From positions 1 to 60,943 of the forward strand of contig JAHDWK010000037.1 of the NCBI GenBank assembly GCA_023382655.1: a stretch of DNA of 60,943 nucleotides, written 5' to 3'. A program made the translations under genes and the position numbers. This document shows positions 19,465 to 28,261 of the stretch, one piece after another. Each line of letters starts with the position of its first letter. Position 1 is the stretch's first letter. The DNA is from Anaerolineae bacterium. Lineage in GTDB: Bacteria; Chloroflexota; Anaerolineae; Promineifilales; Promineifilaceae. The notes below the pieces were generated by a model. The model had not been told where the DNA came from, did not search any database, and saw only the letters and a list, made by a program, of their open reading frames with translations.

Positions 19465-19494
19465 GATGCCAGGCATTTGAAAGTGCCTGGCATC
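19465..19494. repeat. Perfect 11-bp inverted repeat in a gene leader
   Basis: GATGCCAGGCA and TGCCTGGCATC flank an 8-base loop. It lies just upstream of the preferred start of the large propeller gene and spans the alternative upstream start, so it could fold in the 5' leader or be a REP-like repeat. No T-run follows. Confidence 0.6.
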
Positions 19495-19528
19495 TCTTAC
19501 AATGATCGCCTAAAAATGATTGCTGCCT

Positions 19529-19915
19529 TCACAAAGCCAGGCCAAGCTGGCGCAGAATCGTGCCAGCATCGTAGTAGAGGATGATGTGTTGGATGTGTTG
19601 TTGGCTGATGTGGCCTAGCAGAATCATGGGAACAGTGACTTCTCTGCCAGTGGCGGGGATGCCGAGGAAGAGGCTCTGGTGACGGCCGTTAAATACAAAA
19701 GCAATCACAATCGTTTGTTCATTGGTGAGGGTGGTGTGCACGGTGGCACGGCTGTCGGCAAAGCCATCTACAAAATAGGCGCGTAAGATGGGCAGCACGG
19801 CCGTTCGCCCGCGATACACCCTGCTTTGCCCATGATCCTCCAGCACCACATCTTCTGTGAGTGGCAATTGCGTGGGGGTGCGGGCAAAGTTTGCAATCAG
19901 ATGATCCATTCCCAT
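19529..19915 (-). CDS. SnoaL/NTF2-like small protein
   Basis: The 128-aa product fits the cone-shaped NTF2-like/SnoaL fold: an N-terminal helix, the LTEDVVLEDHGQSRVYRGRTAVLPILRAYFVDGFAD segment, and beta strands ending in a C-terminal helix (YYDAGTILRQLGLAL) typical of ester-cyclase-like members. The substrate is unknown, and no biosynthetic neighbours are present. The ribosome-binding site is weak. A Tn3-derived miniature element sits 109 bp upstream and could influence its promoter. Confidence 0.65.
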   Translation of the reverse strand: MGMDHLIANFARTPTQLPLTEDVVLEDHGQSRVYRGRTAVLPILRAYFVDGFADSRATVHTTLTNEQTIVIAFVFNGRHQSLFLGIPATGREVTVPMILLGHISQQHIQHIILYYDAGTILRQLGLAL

Positions 19916-20023
19916 GCGTGAAGTTTAGGGAACGGCCGTATCCAAAAGCGTATCCATTGCTGTAAGGATCATAACTGGACACTGGCGTTTTTTGCTTTGC
20001 AGTCGAGTAATTATGTAATTACT

Positions 20024-20249
20024 GGGGTTTGTGGAGTAAAAGGACGAAAACGTACGCTAAGCATAAAAATGACGCTGAAATCTGTTATCAGAAGCAATTT
20101 CTGCTCGTTTTTGTCATGATTTATCCGCATTATCAGAAGTTTAGAGCATTTGTACTGCTGATAATCAAAGTCATCAGCAGGTTATCAGAAGCATTGCTCT
20201 CTGGTAAAAGCCTTAGCGTACGAAATCGTCCTATTGCTCCCAAAACCCC
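20024..20249. mobile_element. Tn3-derived inverted-repeat miniature element (TIME-like)
   Basis: Terminal inverted repeats of exactly 38 bp (20024-20061 and 20212-20249) match at 31 of 38 positions. They start with GGGG and end with TAAG, the Tn3-family layout, including GGACGA and CGTACGCTAAG blocks. The direct repeat TTACT flanks the element (20019-20023 and 20250-20254), the 5-bp target duplication typical of Tn3. The 150-bp interior has no ORF but carries three TTATCAGAAG copies (20085, 20130, 20182) and an inverted relative CTGCTGATAA (20155), resembling resolvase half-sites of a res region. It must be mobilised in trans; no Tn3 transposase is in the window. Confidence 0.88.
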
Positions 20250-20288
20250 TTACTTTGTTCGCCAGACTCCAGTACATAAGTTCCTCTA

Positions 20289-23200
20289 TCATGCCGCAAT
20301 CACTTTATCCAACTCATGCAAAACGGCCGTCAAATCCACCACCACATCTGCCAAATCAGAGGGTAAATCAGGTAATATAGGTGGTGGAGGCAAGCGCTCA
20401 CCTGTCAAAGCCCGATACCGCTTACGGTATTCAAAATCAGGACGCTCGTCATACAGCGTCCGATACCCTTCAGCCGCTGCCTGTGCCCAATCATGGCGGC
20501 TGTTATCCAACTGCCACAAGGCATCCCACAACTCCGCCTGCTGCGCCGGATCTTTCCATTTTTGCAGCGCCGTTTGTAACTGGGAAACGGCCGTATCCAC
20601 TCCCATCGCCTCTTGCTGCACTGCCAAACGCAATCGCAGCAACTCCACCTCAAACAGCACCTCTCGCCGTCCGACTGCTTGCACCATCTCCCAAGCCTCA
20701 TCAGCCAAGGCCACCGCCTCGACTAAATTCCCCTCATGTTGAGCAACCAGTGCCCCCTTCGCCAAAAAATGACACAAGTAATAAGGAATATTCAGCATCC
20801 TTGCCAAAGCAATCACCCGCTCACTGAATCGTCTGGCTTCAGCATAGTTCGCTTCGGCAATGTACATATCTAACAGATTGGCCGCTGCCAGTGTGATGCC
20901 CCACCGATCCCCTAACAGCAGCGCAATTTCAAGTTGGCGAAAATGGCATACCAGCGACCGTCGCCAGGCACCACAGCGCAAATAAACCAATCCCATATTG
21001 CCCAGGGCAATGCCCATACTGCGCTGATTTTCTAACTCTCTCTCTAACTCATACTTTTCCGTCGCCTTCATCAGGGCAGGTACATAACGTCCCTGCTCCA
21101 TATATACCAAACCTATATTCCCAATCGCCTTGCCCAATGCCAGGCGATCCTCCAACTGCTCCGCCAGTGCCAGCCGCTCTTCCAGACAACGTAAAGCCTC
21201 GTCATAATCGCCCAAACTCCAGTGAATAACACCTAAATTACCAGTTACCTTGCCAATTGTCTTCAAATCCCCCGATTGTTGTGCCAATGTCTGTGCCTGC
21301 TGCACCTCCGCCAGCGCTTGGGGCAATACGCCCTGCCGCCAATGGATCATGCCCAAGCCATCTAGTACATGCGCCTGCTGTACCAGGTTCCCCTCAGCCT
21401 CATAGGCCGCTTGCGTCCGCCGCAGCCATATTTTTGCCTCGTCATATTCACCACGTACCGCTAAAAAATTGCCCAGGGCTGCCTGTACATCAGCAGCCTG
21501 TTTGCGCCCCTCGGTCATGGTGATGGCTTCACGGTAGATGGCTTCTGCCTCCCCCCAGCGGCCGTTTAACCGCCATACGCCCCCCAAAACCAACATCACC
21601 TCAACTTTTCGTCTTCGCTCGGCAAGCAGCTTTTGTGCGCGCTGTAAATATTCAATGGCTTCTTCATGGGCAAACTGCGCCGCCGCAGCCTCCCCGGCTA
21701 AAGCTGCATAATGCCCTTCTTGTGTCTCATCTCCGGCATGATGCCAATGATAGGCCAATGTAGCCGCTGGTGTTGTCTGTTGGCCAAGGACAACGGCCGT
21801 TCGTCGGTGCAGCAGTTGGTGACGAATGGGACTCAATAGTTGACGCACAGCTTGCTGCATCAAATCATGGCTGAAATCCAGGCGATTGTCGGCCGTTGTC
21901 CGCAACAAGCGCCAGCGCAAACCTAGTTCCAACGCCGCCAACGTCTCATCCTCGCTGCGGCCACTCACCTGCTGTGCCAGATCAAACCGGGTAGGTTGAT
22001 CTAGCACGGCCAGCGATTCCAATACCTGCCGCCCGCTGGCTGGCAGTTGGTGCAGACGGCGCTGGATCAGGTCACGCAGACTAGGTGGCACAGGCAGTTC
22101 TGCGGGCAGATGGAGGCTGCCCGCCAGTTCGCGCACGATTTCATTGACGAAGAGGGGGTTGCCGCCTGTAGCTTGAATCAGGCGGTCACGCAGGTGTGGT
22201 TCGCGGTAGCCGGGGGGCAGCTGCGGCCATAGGCGGTTGATGAGTTCGGCAACGGCCGCTGCCGACAACGGCTCTAACCCCACCATCACCACATCCTGTC
22301 GCCGCGCCCAATCGCGCAGCAAAGTGAGCAAGGCTGGATTGTCCTCGGCTTCTTCTGTACGGTATGCGCCTATCAATAGGACGGGCAGTTCCCGCTCCAC
22401 TAAAAAATGCAGCAGTTGCAGGCTGGCGGCATCCGCCCACTGCCAATCATCTACAAACAGAAGTAAGGGTTGTGAGGCTAAATTGAGCAGGGCGTGAACG
22501 GCCGTAAACAACTCAATTTGCTGTCCTGTGTCACGTTCTCTACTCTGGCGGATCAAATCGGGCAAGAGACGAGACAAGGCATCCAGCCAGGGGGCGGGCA
22601 AGGTTTTGATGACGGCCGTATCCAACCGCCCGCTCAACTGTTCCAATATCTTGAGCCAGGGATGATAAGCCAGTGTGCGCGTAGATTCGTAACAAGTACC
22701 ATACAGGAAGAGGGCATCGGACAAGGTTTGTGCCCATTCATGCACGAGCCGCGTTTTGCCCCCCCCTGCTTCAGCGGTGATGAGGAGAGTACGGCCGTTG
22801 CCTTGCATTACCGCCGCCCACGCCTCATTTAACTGCTGCCACTCCGCTTCCCGCCCTACAAAATCTACAGCCGCCGTATCAGTGAGCGTGGGGGTGACCG
22901 CTGCGCTAATCTGCAGCTGTGTCAGGTGGCCAGCCGCAATATCAGCATGGAGCGCTTGCAAAGCGGGAGTTGGCTCGACAGCCAGTTCCTGCTGCAAGAT
23001 CGTTTGGCACTGCTTAAATTGGGCAATGGCGGCGGTGCGCTGTTCTGTTTGGGCGTAGAGCCAAATGAGTTGATAGTGTGCCTCTTCCAGTAAAGAGTTT
23101 TGTTGTAATAACTTTTGGGCGATGGGAACGGCCGCTGCATACTGCCCCTCATCAATCAACCCCTTGAGCAGCGCGAACGCCCCCCGTTCATACAACTGCC

Positions 23201-23642
23201 GCCAATAGCTGCGCTGCCCCACCAGCCACATCTCAAATTCCGGCGCCTCGGGCAGGGAGAGTGATTGCAGAAATTCGCCCCGGTACAGCGAGATGATGTG
23301 CGTCAGCGTTTGAGAGGATTCATTTTGTAATGTTGTTTGGGTGAGGAGGGATTGGAACGGCCGTATATCAGTATCAAAATACTCGGCATTGAACTGTACC
23401 GTCTCACCCGCAAAAATAAACGCCGCCTCGCCCAAAGCACGTCGCAAACGGCTGAGGCTAAGGCGCAACGTGTGCGCGGGATCGGCAGCCGATTGGCAAA
23501 AAAGCTCGGCCAGCTCATGGCGGGACAAGGGTTGTTCAGATAGAGCCAGGTAGGCGAGAAGGGCACGGTTCTTGCGTCGCAAGCTGATGTCACTGCCGAT
23601 CTGGAATGACCCCAACAAGCGCAACTGTATCTTTTCCGCCAT
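20289..23642 (-). CDS. SARP-type transcriptional activator with AAA and TPR domains
   Basis: The ATG at 23642 is preferred (AAGGAAGG just upstream) over a GTG seven codons earlier, giving ~1117 aa. The N-terminus is an OmpR-like winged helix (IQLRLLGSFQIG..LRRKNRALLAYLAL..LSRHELAELF..LRLSLSRLRRALG) followed by the bacterial transcriptional activation (BTAD) helices. An AAA/NB-ARC-like ATPase domain starts near residue 265, with P-loop AEAGGGKTRL and Walker B LLLFVDDWQWAD. The C-terminal ~450 residues are TPR-like repeats (ALxxxQQAQTLAQQSGD, GNLGVIHWSLGDYDEALRCLEE). It is probably an ATP-dependent regulator sensing a protein or ligand. Its target genes are not evident nearby. Confidence 0.88.
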   Translation of the reverse strand: MAEKIQLRLLGSFQIGSDISLRRKNRALLAYLALSEQPLSRHELAELFCQSAADPAHTLRLSLSRLRRALGEAAFIFAGETVQFNAEYFDTDIRPFQSLLTQTTLQNESSQTLTHIISLYRGEFLQSLSLPEAPEFEMWLVGQRSYWRQLYERGAFALLKGLIDEGQYAAAVPIAQKLLQQNSLLEEAHYQLIWLYAQTEQRTAAIAQFKQCQTILQQELAVEPTPALQALHADIAAGHLTQLQISAAVTPTLTDTAAVDFVGREAEWQQLNEAWAAVMQGNGRTLLITAEAGGGKTRLVHEWAQTLSDALFLYGTCYESTRTLAYHPWLKILEQLSGRLDTAVIKTLPAPWLDALSRLLPDLIRQSRERDTGQQIELFTAVHALLNLASQPLLLFVDDWQWADAASLQLLHFLVERELPVLLIGAYRTEEAEDNPALLTLLRDWARRQDVVMVGLEPLSAAAVAELINRLWPQLPPGYREPHLRDRLIQATGGNPLFVNEIVRELAGSLHLPAELPVPPSLRDLIQRRLHQLPASGRQVLESLAVLDQPTRFDLAQQVSGRSEDETLAALELGLRWRLLRTTADNRLDFSHDLMQQAVRQLLSPIRHQLLHRRTAVVLGQQTTPAATLAYHWHHAGDETQEGHYAALAGEAAAAQFAHEEAIEYLQRAQKLLAERRRKVEVMLVLGGVWRLNGRWGEAEAIYREAITMTEGRKQAADVQAALGNFLAVRGEYDEAKIWLRRTQAAYEAEGNLVQQAHVLDGLGMIHWRQGVLPQALAEVQQAQTLAQQSGDLKTIGKVTGNLGVIHWSLGDYDEALRCLEERLALAEQLEDRLALGKAIGNIGLVYMEQGRYVPALMKATEKYELERELENQRSMGIALGNMGLVYLRCGAWRRSLVCHFRQLEIALLLGDRWGITLAAANLLDMYIAEANYAEARRFSERVIALARMLNIPYYLCHFLAKGALVAQHEGNLVEAVALADEAWEMVQAVGRREVLFEVELLRLRLAVQQEAMGVDTAVSQLQTALQKWKDPAQQAELWDALWQLDNSRHDWAQAAAEGYRTLYDERPDFEYRKRYRALTGERLPPPPILPDLPSDLADVVVDLTAVLHELDKVIAA

Positions 23643-23717
23643 GCCACCTTCCTTAATTGTCACTTATCTGGATAGTGCCACATTCAGAAGGTTAGGACAA
23701 GCCTATCAAAGTAATCC

Positions 23718-23774
23718 CTAGCGCAAAAAAGCTGCGTGCAGCCCGCCATCTACACTGATAATCTGCCCCGTCGT
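23718..23774 (-). pseudogene. C-terminal scrap of a short-chain dehydrogenase (SDR)
   Basis: The minus strand reads TTGQIISVDGGLHAAFLR and then a stop, the characteristic end of FabG/FabI-like SDR enzymes (TGQxIxVDGG). Nothing of the remaining ~230 residues is present; the sequence switches directly to a dnaE2 copy. It is a rearrangement remnant. Confidence 0.7.
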
Positions 23775-24482
23775 CTTGCCGGTAGACATTCACGCCAGCC
23801 AGCCCAAATGCAGCCTGGAGGGTAACAGCATCCGCCTGGGCTTCAATTACGTGAAAGGCATCCATGAAGAACACATGGAGCGCATCGTAGACGGCCGTCA
23901 GACACAGGCGTTTAGCTCATTAGCCGACTTCTGCCAGCGCACCCGCCTGCCCCGCACCGTCACCGAAAACCTCATCATGTGTGGGGCGATGGATAGTTGG
24001 GGACTGCCCCGCCGCCAATTACTGTGGGAATTGGGCACATTACGCCTACCCGAAAATGGGTTGCCATTAGACTTCGTGCCTGAAACCGTAACCCTGCCTT
24101 CTCTCACCCTGGCGAGGCTATGTTAGCCGAACAATCTGTCCTGGGTTTGTCTCCTGGTGACCACATTATGGCCCTGTACCGGACGGAGTTAAGGAAGCAT
24201 CATATTCTGGGCAGTCGGGAAGTTACGGCCGTCCCCGATGGGCAGTGGGTGCAGGTGGCCGGGCTGCTGGTGGTGCATCAATCACCGCCCACCGCTAAAG
24301 GGTTTCATTTTCTGACGTTGGAAGATGAAGACGGTATGATGAATGTGATCGTCAGCCCCCAGGTATACGGCCGTTACCGCGCCATCATCCGGTCGGAGCG
24401 ATTACTACTCATCCGGGGGCAGGTGCAACAGCAGGGTGGGGTGACAAACGTGCTGGCGAAAACGGTGGGCGGTTTACGGTGA
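23775..24482 (+). pseudogene. Frameshifted duplicate of the dnaE2 3' quarter
   Basis: This stretch parallels residues ~790-1024 of the intact DnaE2 at 11396-14470 with high identity (IHASQPKCSLEGNSIRLGFNYVK...; GVTNVLA). A one-base deletion around 24107-24120 splits it into two frames (one ending ..LTLARLC, the other starting MLAEQSVLGL). It starts abruptly beside an SDR remnant and has no promoter, PHP or catalytic domain, so it cannot polymerise. Substitutions are largely synonymous relative to the intact copy, which suggests it came from another functional dnaE2 allele rather than a recent local duplication. Confidence 0.9.
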
Positions 24483-24709
24483 TGACTGTTGGTTATATCA
24501 GGCAATTTCGCTCCAAAGCGGTGAGTTGCGGCGCCACTTATTTATAAGGAGTTGGTTTCCACTTAATGTCCAGCCCCATTCTACCTGTCGTAGCCGATTT
24601 GTTCGTGATGTGCCAGAAATTGTTGGCGAAGGTAGAAAAAACACCAATCCCGCAAAACGACCTTCATTACTTGTTTCGTGTCCCTTTTTCTCCCATCAGG
24701 GAGGCGCGC
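24483..24709 (+). other. Short intergenic region with a possible truncated gene start
   Basis: After the dnaE2 fragment, TAAGGAG lies 15 bases before an ATG at 24566. The frame encodes MSSPILPVVADLFVMCQKLL... and then runs into the antisense of the phospholipase gene. The first ~50 codons could be the 5' end of a lost gene; no family is recognised. Confidence 0.25.
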
Positions 24710-26272
24710 TTAAGGATAACAATAGGTGTCCACTGTCACATTGCTGCTGTTACGCAGGTCGGCACAATCTCCACCGTTGTTCCAGATGGGCGAGCCGCTG
24801 CCATAATTGAACCCACACCACTCTGGATGAACCTGATTGGTGTAGACGCGACATACCTGCCCCGGCTGCATCACAAAACTGGGAAACGTAAAGACATGAT
24901 TTGCCACGTCTCTGAGTGTCCAGCCGTTTAGTTGCACACTCTGGGTATCGTTATTGCGTATTTCCACATACTCATCCGGTTCCTGGCTGCCGGTGCCATC
25001 GTAGAAAATCGTATTGATGACGATATTTCCGGTTGGCCCAGGGGGAGAAGTAGGTGTCGCTGACGGCGTAACAGAGGGGGATGGTGTCGCCGTAGAAGCC
25101 GGAACCGTCGGCGTGGCGGTTGGCGTGGGCGTGGCAGTTGGTGGCAAAGGTTTGATGATGAGGGGCAAATAGACAAGAACATCCCCTTCTCCAGATGTCT
25201 GGCAGAGAGTTTCCGGCCCCAGGGCATTGTAAAGTTCCGCAAAGGCAGCGACGTACGCCTGCGCGGTCATGGCATCGTGGATAATGATGGTGTTTTCATC
25301 ATTGGCCTCGCCGCCGGCGGTGCTCCAATTCATGGACCCGGTTATCACCACCGGGTGGCTGCCACTGCCGTCAATAATCATAAACTTGTTGTGTACCTTG
25401 CCGCCAAAGTTCTCGATTTTGAGGTTAGCCCCCGCCGCGCACAACGCCTCATCATCTGAATAGGCATTGGCCGCTCCCAACTGATCCCACACCCCAGACA
25501 CCGTGACGCCACTCTGGAGCCTGGCCAGCATGGCATCCCGCAGCGCATCATCGGTATAAAAAAAGATGCCAAACTCAACACTCTCAGTGGCGGCATTCAC
25601 GGCATTGATCACTTCGGTCATAGCGCCATCTGTGGGCGAGAAATAAATCTCCAGGGGAATGCCATTGTAAGTTACGGTGTGGGTGACGTTATCACTCTTG
25701 GCCGTTCCGAAACGGCCGTCTACAAACATCTCCTCGAACTCAATAGTATAAATATCGGCTACAAGGGTGGAGGTTAACACCAGCCCGTTTTCGTGATTAT
25801 AGGAGAAGGCGGTGTTGCTCATGTTGGCCGAACCCGTCCAGACAATTTCCCCATCTATGACAAAAAACTTGTTGTGCATGATAGAAGAAGGGCGGGCATC
25901 GTTGATGACCGGAATGCCGGCCGCTTCCAGAGCGGCGTAGTGCAGTTGGTAGCTGCTGTTGGTATAGGCCTCATCATCGGTAACGATGCGAACCACAACA
26001 CCCCGGTTATGCGCGGCAATCAGGGCGTCCCGGATGGAGATGCGATCAAAATCATAAATGGCAGCGTCAATGGAAATGACGGCCGCATTCAACCTGTCCA
26101 GAAGCGCCTGTTCCATCGGGGTTATCGCCAGTGAAGTGCCAACGGCTGTGATATTGTCTGTGAAGAGAGTTTGTGGCCCTGACCCGTTCATGGCACTGGC
26201 GGCCAGGGTAAGAAAAGCAACGGCAACGAGCAATGCGCCAAAAAGTGCGACAAGTCGGTTTTTATAGGACAT
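24710..26272 (-). CDS. Secreted phospholipase-D-like protein with lamin-tail domain
   Basis: The 520-aa product has a signal peptide (to about residue 27) and a GGGAG site before the ATG. It carries two HKD motifs, HNKFFVID..WTGSAN (H133, K135, D140) and HNKFMIIDG..ITGSMNWS (H294, K296, D301), as expected for a PLD-superfamily phosphodiesterase working through a phosphohistidine intermediate. VYLPLIIK and a long TPTPTATPT linker follow, then a lamin-tail-like domain (INTIFYDGTGSQEPDEYVEIRNND, about residues 418-520). The substrate could be phospholipid or nucleic acid. Only one ACGGCCGT lies within it. A broken paralog occurs at the right end of the window. Confidence 0.9.
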   Translation of the reverse strand: MSYKNRLVALFGALLVAVAFLTLAASAMNGSGPQTLFTDNITAVGTSLAITPMEQALLDRLNAAVISIDAAIYDFDRISIRDALIAAHNRGVVVRIVTDDEAYTNSSYQLHYAALEAAGIPVINDARPSSIMHNKFFVIDGEIVWTGSANMSNTAFSYNHENGLVLTSTLVADIYTIEFEEMFVDGRFGTAKSDNVTHTVTYNGIPLEIYFSPTDGAMTEVINAVNAATESVEFGIFFYTDDALRDAMLARLQSGVTVSGVWDQLGAANAYSDDEALCAAGANLKIENFGGKVHNKFMIIDGSGSHPVVITGSMNWSTAGGEANDENTIIIHDAMTAQAYVAAFAELYNALGPETLCQTSGEGDVLVYLPLIIKPLPPTATPTPTATPTVPASTATPSPSVTPSATPTSPPGPTGNIVINTIFYDGTGSQEPDEYVEIRNNDTQSVQLNGWTLRDVANHVFTFPSFVMQPGQVCRVYTNQVHPEWCGFNYGSGSPIWNNGGDCADLRNSSNVTVDTYCYP

Positions 26273-26445
26273 AAATTACTCCCTTTTAATTGAGCCTGAC
26301 GACTGCCAATTGGAGACATTATAATCCTGTAGTAAACAGAGACAACTATTCGTAGATTGGGCAGATGCACAAAAAGCGAAGCAGGTGACAATGACTCAAG
26401 CGGGTTTTATCTACAGCAATACATCATTCGTGATAGGAGAAAATC

Positions 26446-27063
26446 ATGGGATACCAGACAGCTTATGACTTAGTAATCGCTCAACTCCACAGCCAGCACC
26501 CAACCGGCCAACCGCTCTCGTTTGAACCACAACTGGTGGCCGCTGCGCCAGACGTGGGGCAGGTGATCCTTGCCCAATTTCGAGAGGGAAACGAGGACGC
26601 AGCGCTGGCTTTTGACGAAGATGGCAGTTCGTTAAATTTTTTGAATTGGGATGAGTTTGAATCAGATATGACGGCGCTGAGCCGGCAACATCCTGAGTAC
26701 ATCTTCGTCCTGGACGGCGAAGGTGAGGAAGGGGGCGATATGTGGCGGATGTATTTTCACAATGGGCAAGTGCAACTGTGCCCGGCGATAATCAGGTATC
26801 TGCCTTTTGATCCCACCGCTATGGGACTTCCTGCCAACCAGAGTGGTGTGCCAGAATCTGGGAAACATTGCTTTCTTATCACCTATAATGACAGTGGTAA
26901 AGAAAATCACTTATTTGTTACCACCAGTGATGGCGAACTGTCAAAAGCGAGTGCGATTCGTTACCTGGCACAAGAGTGGGATATGGAAGTTGGGGAAATG
27001 CGCGCCGGCGACATCCAGGTTATTGGTCCGGTCTTTGTGGATCATCTGGAGTGTATTGCGTAG
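26446..27063 (+). CDS. Uncharacterised acidic cytoplasmic protein (205 aa)
   Basis: The start is supported by TAGGAG 8 bases upstream. The protein has no signal peptide or membrane segment and is strongly acidic (clusters such as DGEGEEGGD). It has a beta-rich middle (WRMYFHNGQVQLCPAIIRYLPF). I recognise no family. Size and acidity recall immunity proteins of polymorphic toxins, but no toxin is adjacent; the nearest RHS toxin is 8 kb away. It contains no ACGGCCGT octamer, unlike most genes here, so it may be acquired. It is followed after 149 bases by another unknown gene on the same strand. Confidence 0.6.
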   Translation: MGYQTAYDLVIAQLHSQHPTGQPLSFEPQLVAAAPDVGQVILAQFREGNEDAALAFDEDGSSLNFLNWDEFESDMTALSRQHPEYIFVLDGEGEEGGDMWRMYFHNGQVQLCPAIIRYLPFDPTAMGLPANQSGVPESGKHCFLITYNDSGKENHLFVTTSDGELSKASAIRYLAQEWDMEVGEMRAGDIQVIGPVFVDHLECIA

Positions 27064-27212
27064 CCAACATCTGAAAGGCGCGGTTACTTCACCCTTTGTC
27101 TAAATGCAGAGGGCCCACAGGGCAGGAGTATTATTTTGTGGGCAGAGTTGTAAGCGCCGCTGTTCAGGCGGATGTAAGTTGAGTAGGAAACGTGAATAAG
27201 GAGGAATGATTG

Positions 27213-27731
27213 ATGAACAATATCACCCCAGATGATTTGGTAAACGAGGTAGTGACTGGTTTGGCCGCAGCCGGTTCGCCAACTATCTTGATGCACCTCA
27301 AGAACTATGACGATGACCTTGAAGATGGCATGTGTATTATCACCTTGACCGATGATTTACTGCGTCGCCTGCACCACTATGCCGGGTTGGTCAGACAATT
27401 CTGTGAAGAGCATGGGGCCAACTACGTGGAGTTTAATTTTGCCGATGGCCTGGAGCATTTGGCGCGTCAGCCGGAATCGCTGGCGGATTACGACCTGTGG
27501 CGTGAAGAATGGTTATTAACCAGTGAACCCTATGACATCCGGCACAATCCGACTCATAATGCTGAATCTGTTGAGTTAAGCCATGCCATGCACAACCCGG
27601 CCTTGCGAGTTTATCACAACGGCGCCATGGTTTTTTGTTCTTACCATAGATGGCTAGGGTTTGAGTGCGAAACCGATTTGATTACATCCGCTACATTAGA
27701 TGCCTGGGCTACCCTTCTTGCAGAGCGGTGA
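27213..27731 (+). CDS. Uncharacterised acidic protein (172 aa)
   Basis: AAGGAGG lies 8 bases before the ATG at 27213; a TTG one codon earlier is less likely. The protein is soluble, acidic and helix-rich at the N-terminus (DDLVNEVVTGLAAAG..ILMHLKNYDDDLEDGMCIITLTDDLLRRLHHYAGLVRQFCEEHG). No recognised domain or catalytic signature is visible. With the preceding unknown gene it forms a possible two-gene unit that lacks the octamer common elsewhere. Confidence 0.6.
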   Translation: MNNITPDDLVNEVVTGLAAAGSPTILMHLKNYDDDLEDGMCIITLTDDLLRRLHHYAGLVRQFCEEHGANYVEFNFADGLEHLARQPESLADYDLWREEWLLTSEPYDIRHNPTHNAESVELSHAMHNPALRVYHNGAMVFCSYHRWLGFECETDLITSATLDAWATLLAER

Positions 27732-27857
27732 CAGCGACAATTGAGTATCTTCTGGCGTCGGTGGTTTTCGGTCGCTGCTGGGAGCTATCCCCAATGGGCG
27801 CTGTGCCGGATTTTGTCGGGGAATGGATTGCCGGTCATACGACCGTTTCTTCAGGTT

Positions 27858-28094
27858 CTAAAAACACCATCCATTCAAGCAAATTAACCGATACCCCGCT
27901 GCGTGATAACCCACAACAGCCATCAGTAGACCCACCAGAAACCCCCAACCCAGCAAAACCAACACTATTGGCAGATGTGCCCGGAAACAGACCGGACAGC
28001 TTTCTGGCCGCCAGGGGCGCCGGTGCCCATAGTGGCAGCCACAGTGGCGGCAGCAGGGGGCGGTTTGGGGGTGACCGTATGCTGGTTTGGTCAT
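27858..28094 (-). CDS. Small zinc-ribbon-like membrane protein (tentative)
   Basis: The 78-aa frame from the ATG at 28094 carries paired cysteines (CCRHCGC..., then CPVC 16 residues on), as in a zinc ribbon, followed by one strong transmembrane stretch (LPIVLVLLGWGFLVGLLMAVVGY). The layout matches small bacterial zinc-ribbon membrane proteins. The ribosome-binding site is poor, and a longer ORF on the same strand overlaps in another frame, so this remains uncertain. Confidence 0.45.
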   Translation of the reverse strand: MTKPAYGHPQTAPCCRHCGCHYGHRRPWRPESCPVCFRAHLPIVLVLLGWGFLVGLLMAVVGYHAAGYRLICLNGWCF

Positions 28095-28175
28095 AATAGA
28101 TGGCACCATGGTTGATAGGCAGAACCAGACGGAAGTGCAGACATGCCGAATCTGTCCCTGTTTTCAGATGAATAC

Positions 28176-28206
28176 AAGATGGTCTGGCTTTTGACCAGAC
28201 CATCTT
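28176..28206. terminator. Strong bidirectional hairpin after the surface-protein cluster
   Basis: A perfect 12-bp stem (AAGATGGTCTGG / CCAGACCATCTT) with a 7-base loop lies 56 bases beyond the stop of the 2099-aa gene. No long T-run follows on either strand, so termination strength is uncertain. Confidence 0.6.
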
Positions 28207-28261
28207 GCGCTTATCTGCTACTGGTCAATACGTTCATAACCTGCTAGCAGGTACAGGTTTA

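Noticed and set aside
20029..20742. 237-codon plus-strand ORF across the miniature element
   Set aside because: It runs through both Tn3-type ends and then antisense to the SARP gene; no ribosome-binding site or domain.
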